Source: Mugil cephalus
Lineage: Eukaryota; Chordata; Actinopteri; Mugiliformes; Mugilidae
Assembly: GCF_022458985.1 (NCBI RefSeq)
Contig: NC_061783.1
Location: 11,708,913-11,772,912, forward strand
Direction: 5' to 3'
DNA: 64,000 bases
Both the position numbers and the translations under genes were made by a program. The notes below the pieces were generated by a model. The model was not told the origin of the DNA. It saw only the letters and a list, made by a program, of their open reading frames with translations, and did no database searches. The number at the start of each line of letters is the position of its first letter. The stretch's first letter is position 1. This document shows, piece by piece, positions 42,559 through 56,500 of this stretch.

Positions 42559-45371
42559 ATGACCATGACGGGCTTGGCATGTGAGGTGAGGGCACTACTC
42601 AGTATTGGGTCATTTTCATTGTTTTAGTAAAGTAATATTCTTCTGCGTCTGTAATATTATACATCAAATATTCCAAAACAGGCTCCGAAACTTAACATGC
42701 AAGGCATAGGAGTGTTGTTGGTGTTGTTTAATATAATTTAAACCGCCGCTATATTATAGACTACTACAATAATCTGTACCCCTGGAGTGCCAGGGCCAGT
42801 GAGAACAATGGGAGGAATGGGGGTACGGTATTATGTCAGCGTTTGACTGTGGTCAAGCCACACGCAATTTATGCTTCTGGTTGAAATGACGCAGAGGCTC
42901 CTGCGTTAACGCAGAACCCCCGCACGCAAACCACGCTGTGTGTCTGTGTGCGCCCAGAAACGTATAAGCTCTTACCGAAACTAGACACTCCTGCCGCGAC
43001 AGAGCGTCAAAGCTGTGATTGGTCCGCTTGGTAGTAGGCGTTTCCGCGTTAGTATTTCCGCTTTGTCCAACGCTTCCCATTCGCAATCAAAGTCAAGCAA
43101 ACGTGACAAAAACATTGTGATTTCTGTTACTGAGTGATTCAGTAATTAGAATATTTTACAAGAAGGAAATGATTAGTGTTAACCAACCGACATGGCACTG
43201 TTCACAAGAGATTAGACTGAGCATGTCAATGTTTTTGGTAAAAATGTGTATAGACGTGTACGTGTGTATTTTTATATAATATGTGTACACGCCTCTCTTT
43301 GTGAATTTTCTGTGTATTTAAATGTAGCAAGTGTTCTCTGCTTTAGAAGATAGTGTAATTTTAACTAATATTCTAACTCGGTTTTTAATACATAAAATAT
43401 TTTTTTGTTAATGCCTATTTATCTGTCTACCGTTGTGCTTTAAATTCATTCTTACAGCTTTTGTTGAGGATTCCCTATCAATAAATGTAAATAGTATTAT
43501 TATTTATTGCAGATTCTTGAAGGCAGGGTCTTTTTTGGCGTAATCTTGTTTAAATTTGATAATGGCCTGTCAGCATTTTGTTATTCAAGTGTTATGAGAG
43601 AACACTTGACTTCTGTGCCTCCTCCTGGCTGTGGAAAGGCTTTATGAAAAAAAACCAAAAAAAAACGGAAGTTTTCTACCAATCACAGGCCATTTTATGG
43701 AGTGTCGCGGTTCTGGGTGGACCTATTGGTTACTCTACATAAGTTGTGCATGTCCACGTATTGTTTGTTTGTTCATAAATTCAATTTGTTCACGATAGAA
43801 AGGTAAAGTACTTTTTTAATAAAAAAAACGGGAAAATAGCTTTGGATGGTGATTTAATATTAAATATAGATCAATTTAATTTGAGTTTATTTTAAGATTC
43901 CACATCAGAATGGCCTGATATTTCCTGGGTGACATGACTGAGGCTGGAATTAAGTGGAATTAAGCTGTGGAAACAGGTAGTTTCCTTTAAATGTTATATT
44001 TAACTTAAATATTATTGACTAATGGAAAAATGAACAGTCAGTCTCCTCTAAGGTTTGAGGTGCGAATATATTCAAAGCATGAATTCATTCATTCTATCAA
44101 CCTGTGAATGGTGAATGAATAAACACTAAAGGGTTTAAATAATTCAAAAGTAATTACATTGACTGCATGTTAAGTTATAAGAAAAGTTATGTGGGAGGCA
44201 CCCAGATATATCAGAACTTTCTGATGAGGAATTTCAAAATTCCTTGAGATACAGAATCGGCTTCTTTTCTGTGACATACTGTATTGGACATACTGCTGGA
44301 GGTTTCCTTTTTAATATGCACAAATCTTGATTTAGGAAAACAAATGCCCCTTACCTGTCCTATGTCTTGTACCAATACACCTTTTATTTATTTTTTTATT
44401 TTTTTTGTTTCCATGTTTCAGGTCTGCCTCACCAAACATAAAGTGGTCTTCAGTTACAGGCAACACATACAATCATCTGAACATCGCCAGGTGGGCATCA
44501 CACTCCATATATGCGTAACATGTATTTATAACTGGAAATGGCACACCATCCCTACCCTGAATCAAAATATAAACAGGACGTTGGGTGAAATAATGTTTTT
44601 TGTTGTTGGTCACTATGAAAACTGCGTTTATCCTAATCTGCAAATCCCTTCATGTTTAGAGCATGAAAATAAAGAAACTAAATGGTAGTTCAAACCACCT
44701 AATTGTAAATGAACACTCATTAGTTTATGGCAGTGTTTATGTATCTGTCTAAGTAAGCTAAATGTAAGCTTGAAGGCCTGGACCACTGAAATGAAAGATA
44801 AGTTGTGCATTATTAATGTATCTTTGTGTGTCTCCTGTGCTCTTTGCCTACAGAAAATGCAAGATGTTTTCCCAGGCGGTAATGTTAATTTTTTTTTTTT
44901 TTAAATCTTATTTTGTTTTATCTCCTCTTAAGTAGTTTACTAATCTTTGCTTCTTCTTCTGTTTTTTGTTTTTTTAATTTTTAGATATTTCCAAAAAATC
45001 TGGTAAGCCTATTTCTTCTTCTTTCTGTTTCATTGTTGAAGATGGTACTTGTAATCCTTGTTTGTGACCCAAAAGACATGCAAAGTGAATGCAAATACTA
45101 GAAAACTTGAGTTTCCTGGCCCTGTGTCTTTTTCCGTCACCTGTGTCTTTGTGTGTGCGGTGGAGTATGTGTTCATTATGCTCAGTTTTGTCGTAGGAAA
45201 GCCAAGGTCCTTCAGCTATTGGGATACAATGAGACGGGTTCAAACTTACAAATCCACAATCCATGCATTATTGATGTAATGAACATCTTTTCATTTTCTC
45301 CCAAGGCCGTTTACCCTACATTCCTTTAATGTGTCCGCGAAAGAATCATGAAATCGAACAGTACAACATAG
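42559..45371 (+). other. Zinc-finger gene unit 1 (exons 1-5, finger 1)
   Basis: Exons: 42559-42585, 44422-44490, 44854-44878, 44985-45002, 45306-45371. Finger 1 is split by intron 1: exon 1 ends LACE and exon 2 starts VCLTKHK, giving C-EV-C-x12-H-IQSSE-H. The exon lengths after the split (69, 25, 18, 66) are nearly repeated in unit 4 (69, 25, 24, 63). The 18- and 25-base microexons are short but keep phase and have good splice sites. Confidence 0.72.
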
Positions 45372-48300
45372 GTGAGTGAGTGATGTCCTTTTGATTTACA
45401 AATACAGTAGTTTAACATCCACACCCCGGCACAACAGTCTCACCTGAAGGACCGCAGACTAGATTTGGGAAGTATTTCCTTCATGTCCTGGCCTGCATGC
45501 AGCTATGATGGACACGGTGTTCCTGTGTATTTTCGCATGTGTAATGTGGAAGTCATTGTTGTAGGTATTCCTCTACGAAATGAAAAGTTTTTGCTGCATT
45601 AGAATGAATTAACAAATGAAAAATTCTTATTACAATAATTGCACTCTGGCAACAAGACTTAAATATACCAGACTAAAGCTGACTCTTACACAACAAGCTT
45701 TAAATCTGTATTTGTGTTTTTGTATAGATCGTATATCTTGTCATTACAGCTGGGGGAAATGCGTTTTATTTAACATTAATGTAATTTGGAGACGAACACA
45801 ACGTCTATCAGACGATTATGGACCACTGACTGATCACTGCTGAAGATGTAAAAGAAATTGATTTGTATAAAATGTCCTTTCTTCCAGACTTGTCCCGGCT
45901 GACTCTGTGTTTCACTCCGGGGCCACAGGCTGATTTTTATCTGTGCCATATCTGTGAGGGTAAATGTTCTCAAAACGCTATCGTACCACACCTCTTCTCT
46001 GGAGACCATTACTCCAACAGCATTGTGAGTGTTAAATATCATTTAAAAAAAAAAGTGTGTGTATATATATATATATATATAAATTGTCTGAAATTTTAGA
46101 AGTGTAATTTCATTAGTGTTTCGGTTATTATAGAGCTACACAGATCCCAACAAGCTGAGGTTCTCCTGGATCCCTTGCAAGAACGACGAACCGTATCCCT
46201 TGCATGAGGACGTGGATAAAAGAGTGCCCCGACATCTGCAGGTTTGTGCTTTTGCATGATACCATGTTTGTATCAAATTAATAAATGCTCTCTTGAATAC
46301 CTTAAATATGAATAGGTATATTAGTAGGGTTATGGGAAGAATTAGGGAAACATTCCTGTCTGGTTTGCCAGCCCTGCAGAAGAAGCCAAGTCCATTTAAT
46401 GTGTGTTTTATTCTCTTAGCAAAATCTGCACATTAGCACCAATGTTGCCACCAAAGAGACCAACCCTTTTACGGTCGCGTTTTTCTTGTCTGCACACATC
46501 CATTCCACTGCTACACGCTAATAAAATCATTTAAGGTTGAACGGCACTGAAGGAAACGGTTTTCCTTCTTGCAGATGCTGCATTTGCCCCCGAAACTGAT
46601 GAAAAAGCTTGAATCAAGCACCTACTCGGAAGGTAAGATTCATCCGTTTTAGTGTTTGTTTCACAACAATGCGCCTCTGAAAATGATCTATTGTTTTGCA
46701 GTGATGCAAGTCCTGAGTGAGAACGACAAGCTTCTCAAGCTGATGGAAGGTTTGTTCAGAGTTTGACGTCACATTTATTCTTTTTTATTTATCACTTCAG
46801 TCGTTTTTTTTTTTTTTTCTTCCCCCTACTCCAGCCGTCCTGCCCAAAAGAATAATGATTGAAACATACCAAAAAGACAGCAAGAGGAAACACGCACTAC
46901 TTGGTCAGTAACATACCTTGTTTTTAAATGAATTAATTTCTTAGCTCATGTCGAGGGACGCCGCTGTCTGGATAATCGTGCTGCTAATTTCAACAAAGCG
47001 AGCTAGCATTTCTTCCCATTTTTCATCTTTCCCCGCTCTTGGTTTTGCAGGTATGCAGCACATTGTCGAATGCATTTGCGGCGAGAGGCGACACTACCTG
47101 TGCACGCTCTGCAGACTAACAATACCCACGCACATGATCATCAAACACGTCCTGAGCTTTGACCACCTCTTCTGCTATTTTGTAAGAAGCAACATGTAAC
47201 ATGTTGAAGTGCACCAAATCATAAAATGACCACACTACATCACCAGTGATGACCCAGCATAGCCCTGTCCTCTCGTGTAGTGATTTGTTCGTCAGTCAAA
47301 GCTGTGGTTGCCTCTGCAACCGGCTTGTTTGTGTCCATTTCCCACCCTGAATGTTTCTGAGAGAAGCACGAACATAAAGATATTGCTGCTGTATGGATGG
47401 AGCTAGCTCTTCTTGCTGTCACCACTCTGAAGCAAATAGTAAAAGTTATTGGCTCTGATGCTCCATGCCCGCTATAAGCATGGTGACTTTGGTGGTAGGA
47501 TTCGAAGTCGTGGAGGCTGCGGTGAAGGTTCGTTACGTTTCCAAGGCGACTGACGAGCACCAACGGACCAAAGAAGTTTTAACTGTAACAGTAACTGGGA
47601 TTTCATATCTGCAAGGGATGAAAGAGGTTGTTGAAGTAGTTTGAGGGTTAACATTAGCAAATGTTTTTTGTTTTCCTAAATGAAAACAGACTTCTGCTGA
47701 CAAGTAAATCTGTTTGCCATGGCTTAGCCGCATAATTGAAGTCATCCTTTGCTAGATGGTGTTTTGACGCTGTAGAACCCTGTAGAGTCTGACTTTGATT
47801 TGCAATAATTTATTCAGTCAGAACTTTAATTTGTTTTGCTCTACTGCAACCAGTTGTGTTTTTCTCTTTGTGAATTTTGTTTTTATTTATTTATTTATTT
47901 TCATTGCAGAAAGCGTGGCATCCTAATACGTTGCTGTCAAAGGAATGCTACACGAACTACACCACGGCCTTTTCCTCCTTGATGCTTAGTCTCACTGAGC
48001 AGACGCAGAAAATCCACGGAACTGACAACGCTGCTATGAAGGCAAGTATAATCTATGTCGCCAAGATCCAACCTGAATAAAGGGAGGCCTTTTTTTTATC
48101 TATTTATTTTTTATTAAAGCTGCCGATGAGTCAAATGAGGCCGATAAAGGCCACACAACAGAGCCTTTGCAGCGACCAGGTGTTTGTGACAGTGTAGAAC
48201 AGGTGAAACACGTCACAGCAAGATGCACTCGTGCTGCTTTTTTTTTCCACTGGTGCTGGCGAACTCTGTGTTCAGGTTTCCCCCAGATGGCTGAGTTCAT

Positions 48301-51300
48301 TTATGTATGTTTTCTCTGTCACAGCAAGTGATCCTGGAGCCTGCTGAATTCAATTCAATAAATTTCACGTGCTATAAAGAAGGTTGGTGTTTTTTTTGCT
48401 TTTATTTTTTGTTTTTTTTATCTTGTCTGAATGAGCTGCAGATTAAGAGGAGCCTAGAATGACATTTCTCATGTTGTGTCCTATTGTGGCTTTCAGCCTT
48501 GGAGAAACTGGAATCCTTCAAGAAGAGCAGCTTGACAACGACCGTAACACCAGGGAGCAAACTGAGTACATGTGAATTGCTTTTTTTTTTTTAATCACAA
48601 AATACAGAAGATCAGTTGTTTTCATGTGTTTTATCTGCACGCATAAGAACAAAAGAAAACAAAAATAAGCACCCTGAGGGCATTTGAATTGGTTACAGAT
48701 TCATTCTTCAGATTATTTAACATAAAAAAAGCTCATTTAGAACATTTTTCTGTTCTAAATGACTTATTCAAATCTATAAGAGTCTAGTAACTCGTGGATC
48801 ACATTCTGGGCCGCGTTTCAGCCGATACAGGTGCTATTTTGTGGTAAAGAAATTTAACACACAGTTGTGCTCAGAGCACATGAATTAACACCTAAGAAGA
48901 ATTAACACCTAAATATGACTTTCGTGTTTCCTTTTGCAGGTGCTGCGTGGTCTTCAAATCGCGTGGCAATTTGCAAACTCCGCTGTCAAGTGAGAGGCTG
49001 TCATTTCTCTGTGCTAAGTCTGCATGTTATTAACTGTAGTAGCAGCTTTCTGTGTGTGTGCAGAGAATAATGACGCACTTTTGTCTGGGCCTCTGACTGT
49101 TTTGTTAATGCTCATGTCTTTTTGTGGCAGGGCTGCAATATGGTCTTTGACAGGATAATGCAGTTTACAAAACACTTCACAAAACATTCACACCAGCAGG
49201 TACATAAACGTCTTCTTTTCAACAGAAATTCTCACTCTCTTATCACCATTGACAGTGTTGCTCTCAGTAGTGATATTGAATTTATTTATTTTTTTTCCAT
49301 TTTTCCCCCAGAAAATGAGGAAATACTTCAGCGATGGTACTATTAACATTTTGCTTATTTGTCATTTTTTTGTTGTTGGTTTTTTTGTAAAATTGTTAAA
49401 ATTGTTTTTCTTTTCATTCAGCAGATTGTGGTGGTTACAACCAACCAGGTATAATTTTCCTTGTTTTTTAAAAAAAAAAAGAAAAAAAAAATCTACAATA
49501 GTTCTATAACTTTGGTTTTAATATTTTTCTTATCCCTGTATTTTTTTTCCATTTAGTGAGAATTTATCTGAACATATATTCGTACATCGAGTCCAAGAAG
49601 GAAACTCAGCCAGTTGTTGGTGAGGTCCCCCACTTGTCAAAGTATTTAACTGTGATGTTAATATAATATAATATAATAATAAATAAGTCTAATTATTGGT
49701 CGCTCGTTTGTTTGTTTAAGGGGTTCCCCTGGTTGTGACGATCATCACCACAGATGCCGAGGTTGAGTCGGCCCATGTGTGTTTCGCCTGTCGTGAGTGT
49801 TTCTATGACTCCGGTCTGACGCAACACTTTGAGTCTCGGAAACATCTCATAAACACACTGGTGAGAATTAGTTGAAGTTACTGTGATTTCTTTAAATGGT
49901 TTGTATTGGTCACAGTGACATGGACGCAGTTCAAGTGACTTTGGAGCATATGTGTGGCTCCAATAAAGGATCTTGATGTCTTGATGTCAAGTGCAGTACA
50001 TATAGTAAGGAAAAAGAAAGTACAAAGAATATATAAAAAAGTCTGCCACTCAGGCACAGTGGAAATATGCAAAATATGTTTTGGTCCAGATGGACTGCAG
50101 TGTCCTGCAAGCCAAGTTTGTGTCCAGAGTGAGAGGTGCTTGCTGCTATTGTTCCTGTTTTCTTTTCCCCAAAATCTCAGCTGTACCAGAATCCGTGGCG
50201 GCTGCCGTTCGCCTGGGAGAACAATCTGGATGAAGCAAAGCTGAGGTCACTGGCATGGAAGGAGCAGGAGGAAAGGGGAGAAGATCACATAATGCTCAAG
50301 GTAAAATGCAAATTTTATTTCTTTTTCTCAATACGGTGTTTACAACTGTGTGGAAATGTACAGAGTAATGAGAACAATAGTACCGTTACTTTAAACTTGG
50401 GCTTTTTTCTTTGTTTGTTTCTTTCTCAGGTTCTTGATCTTCCATACTCGGTGTTTGCGAGCCTTGATCCTCTTCATTACCCAACAGGTGAAAACTGTTT
50501 TTACATCAATTCGTTGCACCATATCTACATAAAAAAAATTTAAAAAATGTAACATGTTTCAAATAATTGCTTTATCTTGTTCTTGAATTTTCCTGCAGTG
50601 ATGAAGCAACTTGCGCTGCACCTCACTCTCTTAAAGCGAGACGGTTGGTGATGAAGCTATTTATTAGTCTTAAGTAACAGAATTGATCCTTGATCACCTT
50701 CATCTGACATCTGCATTTTTTTTGTCCTTGTGCAGTTCCATATTGTGAAACTTACAGCAAGCTCCAAGAAAATTACAAATTTCCTCAGCTAGGTGAGTGA
50801 GTAGTGAGTAAAACGTGTCTTTGGAATATAATGTATGTTTTAACTTTACTTTATTATTTATTATTTTTATAACTCATTATTTTTATTATAGGAAAACAGT
50901 TTATGGTCATGTACACTGAGCCAGAACATGGGATCGTGAGAGAGAAATTTCTGTGTTTACTTTGTGAGCGGAGACTGTTAGCGGATGAATTTTATGGACA
51001 CGAATTCAGTCGCAAACATGTTGAAAATTTTCTGGTGAGTATCAAACTATTCTTTTAGTCTGTGCATACATACCCATATTAACTTTGGTCCTCAACAGCA
51101 GCCATTGTAGCTCATACAGTAGTATGAGGGTAGGCCATAATGGCCTGAGTCTCGGGTCCGAGAGGATAGAATAACCACATAAATCATTGCTAATGAAGGG
51201 CTGGACAGTAAGGCAGAGTCCATAAGTTGGGACGAAGGAGCTTTTAAAAGGGGAGCACACTAAGGGCCTGTTAGGTTCAGTTTCCAGAGCCGACCACAAC

Positions 51301-53493
51301 CAATCTACTGCATCGAACTTCTGTTTGTATCCTGTTAATTATTTGAGGACAAGGGAAAACATTTTAGGACAAGTTGGGTTAAAATGTTGGAGATATGTAA
51401 GTTTTGTCTGGGTATATTTTGTCATCGCTACAGCAAACTATTACTGCCCCAATAGTTCTATGTCACTATTTCATAATGCAACACAATGCTCAAAATGAAT
51501 GTATTACAGATTTATGTTATATTAATATATTAAAGGTGAAATACATTAGTTGATTGTAAAAAACAAAACACTGTTCTTCTTTAATATGATTTTATTTAAA
51601 ATGAGTTGTTTCAAAGCGCTGGAAAGATTTAGCTAGCACAGAGCATGGTCATGCTAGCTTCGCGGTACCCATGGCAACTTAATTTCAATGTGTATCCAAC
51701 GTCTTTTTGTTAGTTTTAGTTATTTCGGTAAATCATTTCTTATTACACTTTTAGCCCTCTGCTATCTGCTAACAACCTATCAATCAGTCACATTTTTTTC
51801 TTTTTTCTTTTTTGGTAAGTACGATATCATCTGCAGTACTATCAATCCTTGTCATATGATAGCTAGTGTTAGCCGTTTGCTGAATCAAATGCTAAGTTTT
51901 GGTCTGCTGTTTTTTATTTTATTTAATTTATTTTTTTCCAAGCTGATGATAAGCTCTGCATTAGCTTCTCCGTGTATAATGAGTCAAAATGTACGGTTTG
52001 AAATAGGAATAGGTTTATTAATGAGAAAGTATTTTTTTTTTATAGCTTGTTGGCTAGCGCCACAGTGTCAGTGGCTAGCGAAACGGGCTACTTGCTAACT
52101 TAACAGAAACAGGCAGCTAATTAATTGTATAAATAATGACATTGCAAAAAGTACCCCGGTAAATTGTTTATGACTTTACAGTACATAGATCAAGCAAATT
52201 CATTGAGCCTCTTTATTGTGTTATATGTGTATCTAAGTTTCAATCGATTTAATTCGCTAATGTTAGCTTAGCGAAAATGATATCTTATTCGTGGAAACGT
52301 TGTACAATTGTGCTCATTACATTTTCTTTACATTTGTTTAAAGAAAATGTTTCTTCCAAACTAGAAAAGGAAAGGCTTTCAAAAGTCTATATATATTTAT
52401 ATATAAGAAGCTATTTGGTGGAGGAAAATGATTCAAGATGTTAAAGTGGTTCTGGGAGAAACTTTGAAATTAACCCCCACATTCACTGGAAAGAATGGCA
52501 TCTTATCTTACAGTATTTTACATGTGTGTGCAGAACCGTTTACACCCGGGCTCGCTGAATTCCACTACTAATAACGCAGACATCTTACTGGACTTGGCAA
52601 AACAGGCAGGACTGTTCCATCGCACCTTGCACATACAGGTATTCTATACCAGAAATGTGACTTCTGTTCTGTCTTTGGTTAATTTTAGTCATGCATTTGT
52701 GCTTTAAATGTTTTCTGCTTTTTAAGGAGATACATTTGGACACTCCCATTTGGGAGCCATGCACGTATAACAAAAGTAAGTATGTGGATTATTATTGTTA
52801 TTGTTATTGTTATTGAATGTTTCTCATTGGAATCCGTAATTGCAGTGCTTTCTTGACCGTTCCTATGCTTTTCTGTTACAGCAAAATCAATCCTGGCATC
52901 TGTTAAGAAGAGAAAATCCAAAGAAAAGCTTGATCCTCCAATAAAACCGCAAATGAAGTTGGGTAAGCGAAGCCATTTATACACTACTAAAGAAAAATAA
53001 AAGGAACACTTTGAAAACACATCAGATCTCAATGGGGGTAAAGAAATCGCGCTCAGTGTCTTTACTGATTGACTGGGTAATGTGTTAAGAATGAAATAAT
53101 GTTATATCATTTGATAGAAATGAAAATTGCCAACCTACAGAAGGCTGAATTGAAAGACTCTGAAAATCAAAGTGAAAAAAATGCCGTTTGCTAGTCCATT
53201 TTGCAGAAATTTTATTGCAGCAACTCAAAATTATACAGAGTAGTGTCTATGGCCCTTTCTTGCGTGCTTGACATTATCATACATGCTTGACATTATCCAG
53301 TGCATCACTGAGCTCCTGGACTGTCTGAAGTTTTTAAAAAACACATACCCAGTCGTTAGCAGTATTACACATCCATGCATGGTCTGACCAGAGATCTTCC
53401 TGTCCCTAATCTGAGTAAGCATTACTTCCACAGTCAGTCCTGTCCATCCTATGTTGATTTGTCTGTCAGCTGTTTATTTTCAGGTACCTGTAC

Positions 53494-53554
<61 letters not shown>

Positions 53555-56500
53555 AGGTAATTTATCGACCATGATCATACAGCTTCATCCTTTCCCCCGC
53601 CTCTATCCAATTACAGTTTAGTTGCATGATTACAGACATTGTGTTCAACATTATAAATATGGTGTTAATTAATCAGTAGTTTGGGAGAAACTCTGAACCC
53701 ACTGTACCAACATGGTGTCTGACAATGGACTAGCCTGTACAGGTCTGTGTGTCCCTTTATAGATTTGACTCCCTAGACAATCACTGACCCTCCCCCAAAC
53801 CGGTCATGGTGAATGTTACAGGCAGCATAACATTGTTCAAAGCTTCTCCAGACTCTTTCACATATGTCACATGTGCTCAGGGTGAACCTGTTTTCATCCG
53901 TGCAGGGTTTTCCACTAAGGCTCATACTCGCCAGTCATAATAAATAAGTAGCCAACCTCCCTTTGTAACTAATGAAAATACACTCTAATGACTCCGTTTG
54001 GTTTCATTTACAACTAACGGTGTCTTTTGATGTCAGCATGTAATTGAATGCTTGAAGAGAAGACTGGATTACCGGAGACAAAATAAGCATTATCTCTGCT
54101 TCTTTCCCCTACGACGGCCCTGACACACTACTGACTCCGCAGAGTCCACACACACACACACACACACACACCCCCCCGCATGTCAGGACTGCAAATGATT
54201 TTCTCTCCCTTGATCAATGAAGTCTGCGGTGATCACAGTAAGTTGTGGTTATTATCGGTACAAGCAGCGTGAATTACAACTTAAATGAGCGGGGTTCAGT
54301 TCGATATTATTGTCAGTCTGTTAGATAAACATTTAATGTTATTAAAATCGAAAAATTAATATTTAGAGCCTGTGGGATTTAAATATAATAGTCATTAAAG
54401 TAGCCGGCTGGACTTAATTGTGTAGTGGGCTCTATGGCCGGCAGCCGGCGCTTGTGAAAAGCACAGGGCGCCAATTCTGTTGTTCTAAGGCAAATGCCAG
54501 TTAAGCTCTACGGTTCTGGACAATTTGCACAGGGTGCACTAGGGAACACTGGGCCTTCAGGCCACCCTGTTGCCCTTGAGACTGTGACCGGACGCACGGC
54601 AAACCTTCTGGCAACGGCACGTATTGATGTGCCATCTTGGATGAGTTGGACTGCCTGTGCAACCCCTTGAGGGTCCGTGTATTGCCTCATACTACTAGTA
54701 GTGATTCTGACCCTAGCCAAATGCTAGTCATTAAAGATGAGGGAGGAAATGTCAGTAATCAGCACCTATTTTTATAGACGGAGCTCTATTTTGGTGGTTG
54801 TCTCATTGTTGCCCGTTTACTGCACCTGTTGTTAATTTAACACTCAAGCAGCTGAAACAGATTACCAATCCCTTCTGCTACTTAACTGACCAGATCAATA
54901 TCTCAGAAGTTTCATTGACTTGATGCTATACTCTGATGAAGTAGTGTTTGTTTGCTGTGGTTCTCAGAAGTTTTAATTAATACATTGCTTTTTGTTGAGC
55001 AGTGTATTAAAAAAATTCTGAGAACCACAAGATTTCTTGCGTACTATGATATAGTTACCCCATGGAAACCAGTCCTGTTGCCAGCTTTGTTTTTGGATAA
55101 GTTAACTATAATCATTTTAAGACATCTGTTCCTCCCGATGCTTCTTCCTGCAGGAGTTAGCCAGCTCTCATTGCAGGCACTTTTAATCAGACTGTTTTCT
55201 TCTTTCTGTTCCTCAGTTCCCAGAGAAAGTCTAAAAGAGGTGGACCACAAACCCGTGGAAGGCAGTGATCAGCAAAATGACACCAACAAGCTCTGTGTTG
55301 AAAATGAACAACATGAAGAAAAGGAGGATGAGATGCCCACAATAAAGGAAAAAGAACCCCAGGCGGCACCAGAAGAGCTTGGGACTTGTTCAGAAGAGAT
55401 GAAAGATGCTGATGAGACGTGCTCGGTGGAAAAGGAGAAGACGGAAGATACTTCATTGACTAAACCAAGTGGGGAAATGCCAGAAAGCTGCCAGAACACA
55501 GACAAAGAGGAAGAAGCAGATGCTGAAATAGAAAGAGGAAACAGTAATGAAAATGCCTCCACAGATGTGAAGAATCACTCTTCCAAAGTGAATAAAAGAA
55601 AACGGCCAAACAGTGAATCTGAAGCTTCACATGAGAACACAAGTTGTAATAAAGATGTCGAGGCAGAAATTGATCATAAAAGGATGCGTGTCTCCTCCAG
55701 TGAAGACGCATGTTCTGAAGAACCCTCAACAATGCCAAATTGTGAACAAAAGGATGAAAACACAGCAGATGTGAAAGAGACCTGCAAGGCAGAAACTGAT
55801 ACAGGTGTGAAAAGTGTCCTCTCAGAAACACCGAATTATTGCATTGCTGATAGAAAAAAAAAGTTTAAAAATTCAGATTCCTCATAACATTTCGCGACTA
55901 ACCCTTAGTCTCATTTTTTTTCCATTTACATGCAATGTGAACATTACTTGATGGGAGGAAGATGAAGCGATATTGACCGTAATTTTATGTGCTTCAGGTT
56001 TAAGTAAGCTTCTAAAATGCCAGTGTGATAACCACGACCCAATCTACCTCTGTGAATCCTGCACTCTGAGGTTCTCAGAGAAGGACGTCATCAGCCACAT
56101 TACTAGCCTTGACCACCCGAAGATGTGTCTGATGGTGAGTAACTGATTAAGATCTTTTTGTGGGTTACAGAGCAATTTGTTTCAAGATGAAAAAGCCTCA
56201 GGAGGACATCGAGTATACAGTAAATAGTCCTGCTCAACTTATGCTCTGTATGTGTTGTCCTTAAATGGGCTTATGTCCCAAGATGACTTTTCAGAAGCAA
56301 GTCTGTGATTAGGAAACTAATCTGTATGTAATGAAGAACTCTGGAAATCTGGATCCAATCCAGTTGTTCTCTGGAATGAGTTTGTGGCATCTGTGAACCG
56401 TCTCCTCCGATGTGAAGCCTCACTTGGGAGAAGGCCAGGATCTTTTTTCCAAGTGTTTATTCTTAGAGTTTGATTCCTCTGATTTCTTCCTTTCTTTCTA

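Larger units (their letters stand above)
50892..55804 (+). other. Zinc-finger gene unit 6 (exons 25-29, finger 6 and acidic exon)
   Basis: Exons: 50892-51034, 52534-52638, 52727-52775, 52882-52962, 55217-55804. Finger 6 is C-LL-C-x11-H-EFSRK-H. Exon 28 carries a basic KKRKSKEK patch. Exon 29 is 588 nt of Glu/Asp/Lys/Ser-rich code, probably disordered. An alternative acceptor at 55154 is in frame and would add 21 residues. The exon 29 donor (ACAG, GTGTGA at 55805) is only fair; read-through meets a stop at 55885-55887, so a shortened form could exist. Confidence 0.75.

Noticed and set aside
54508..54720. Possible host gene with a helix-turn-helix domain on the minus strand
   Set aside because: It is the N-terminus of a Tc1-type transposase and lies between transposon ends, with a broken frame after the domain.
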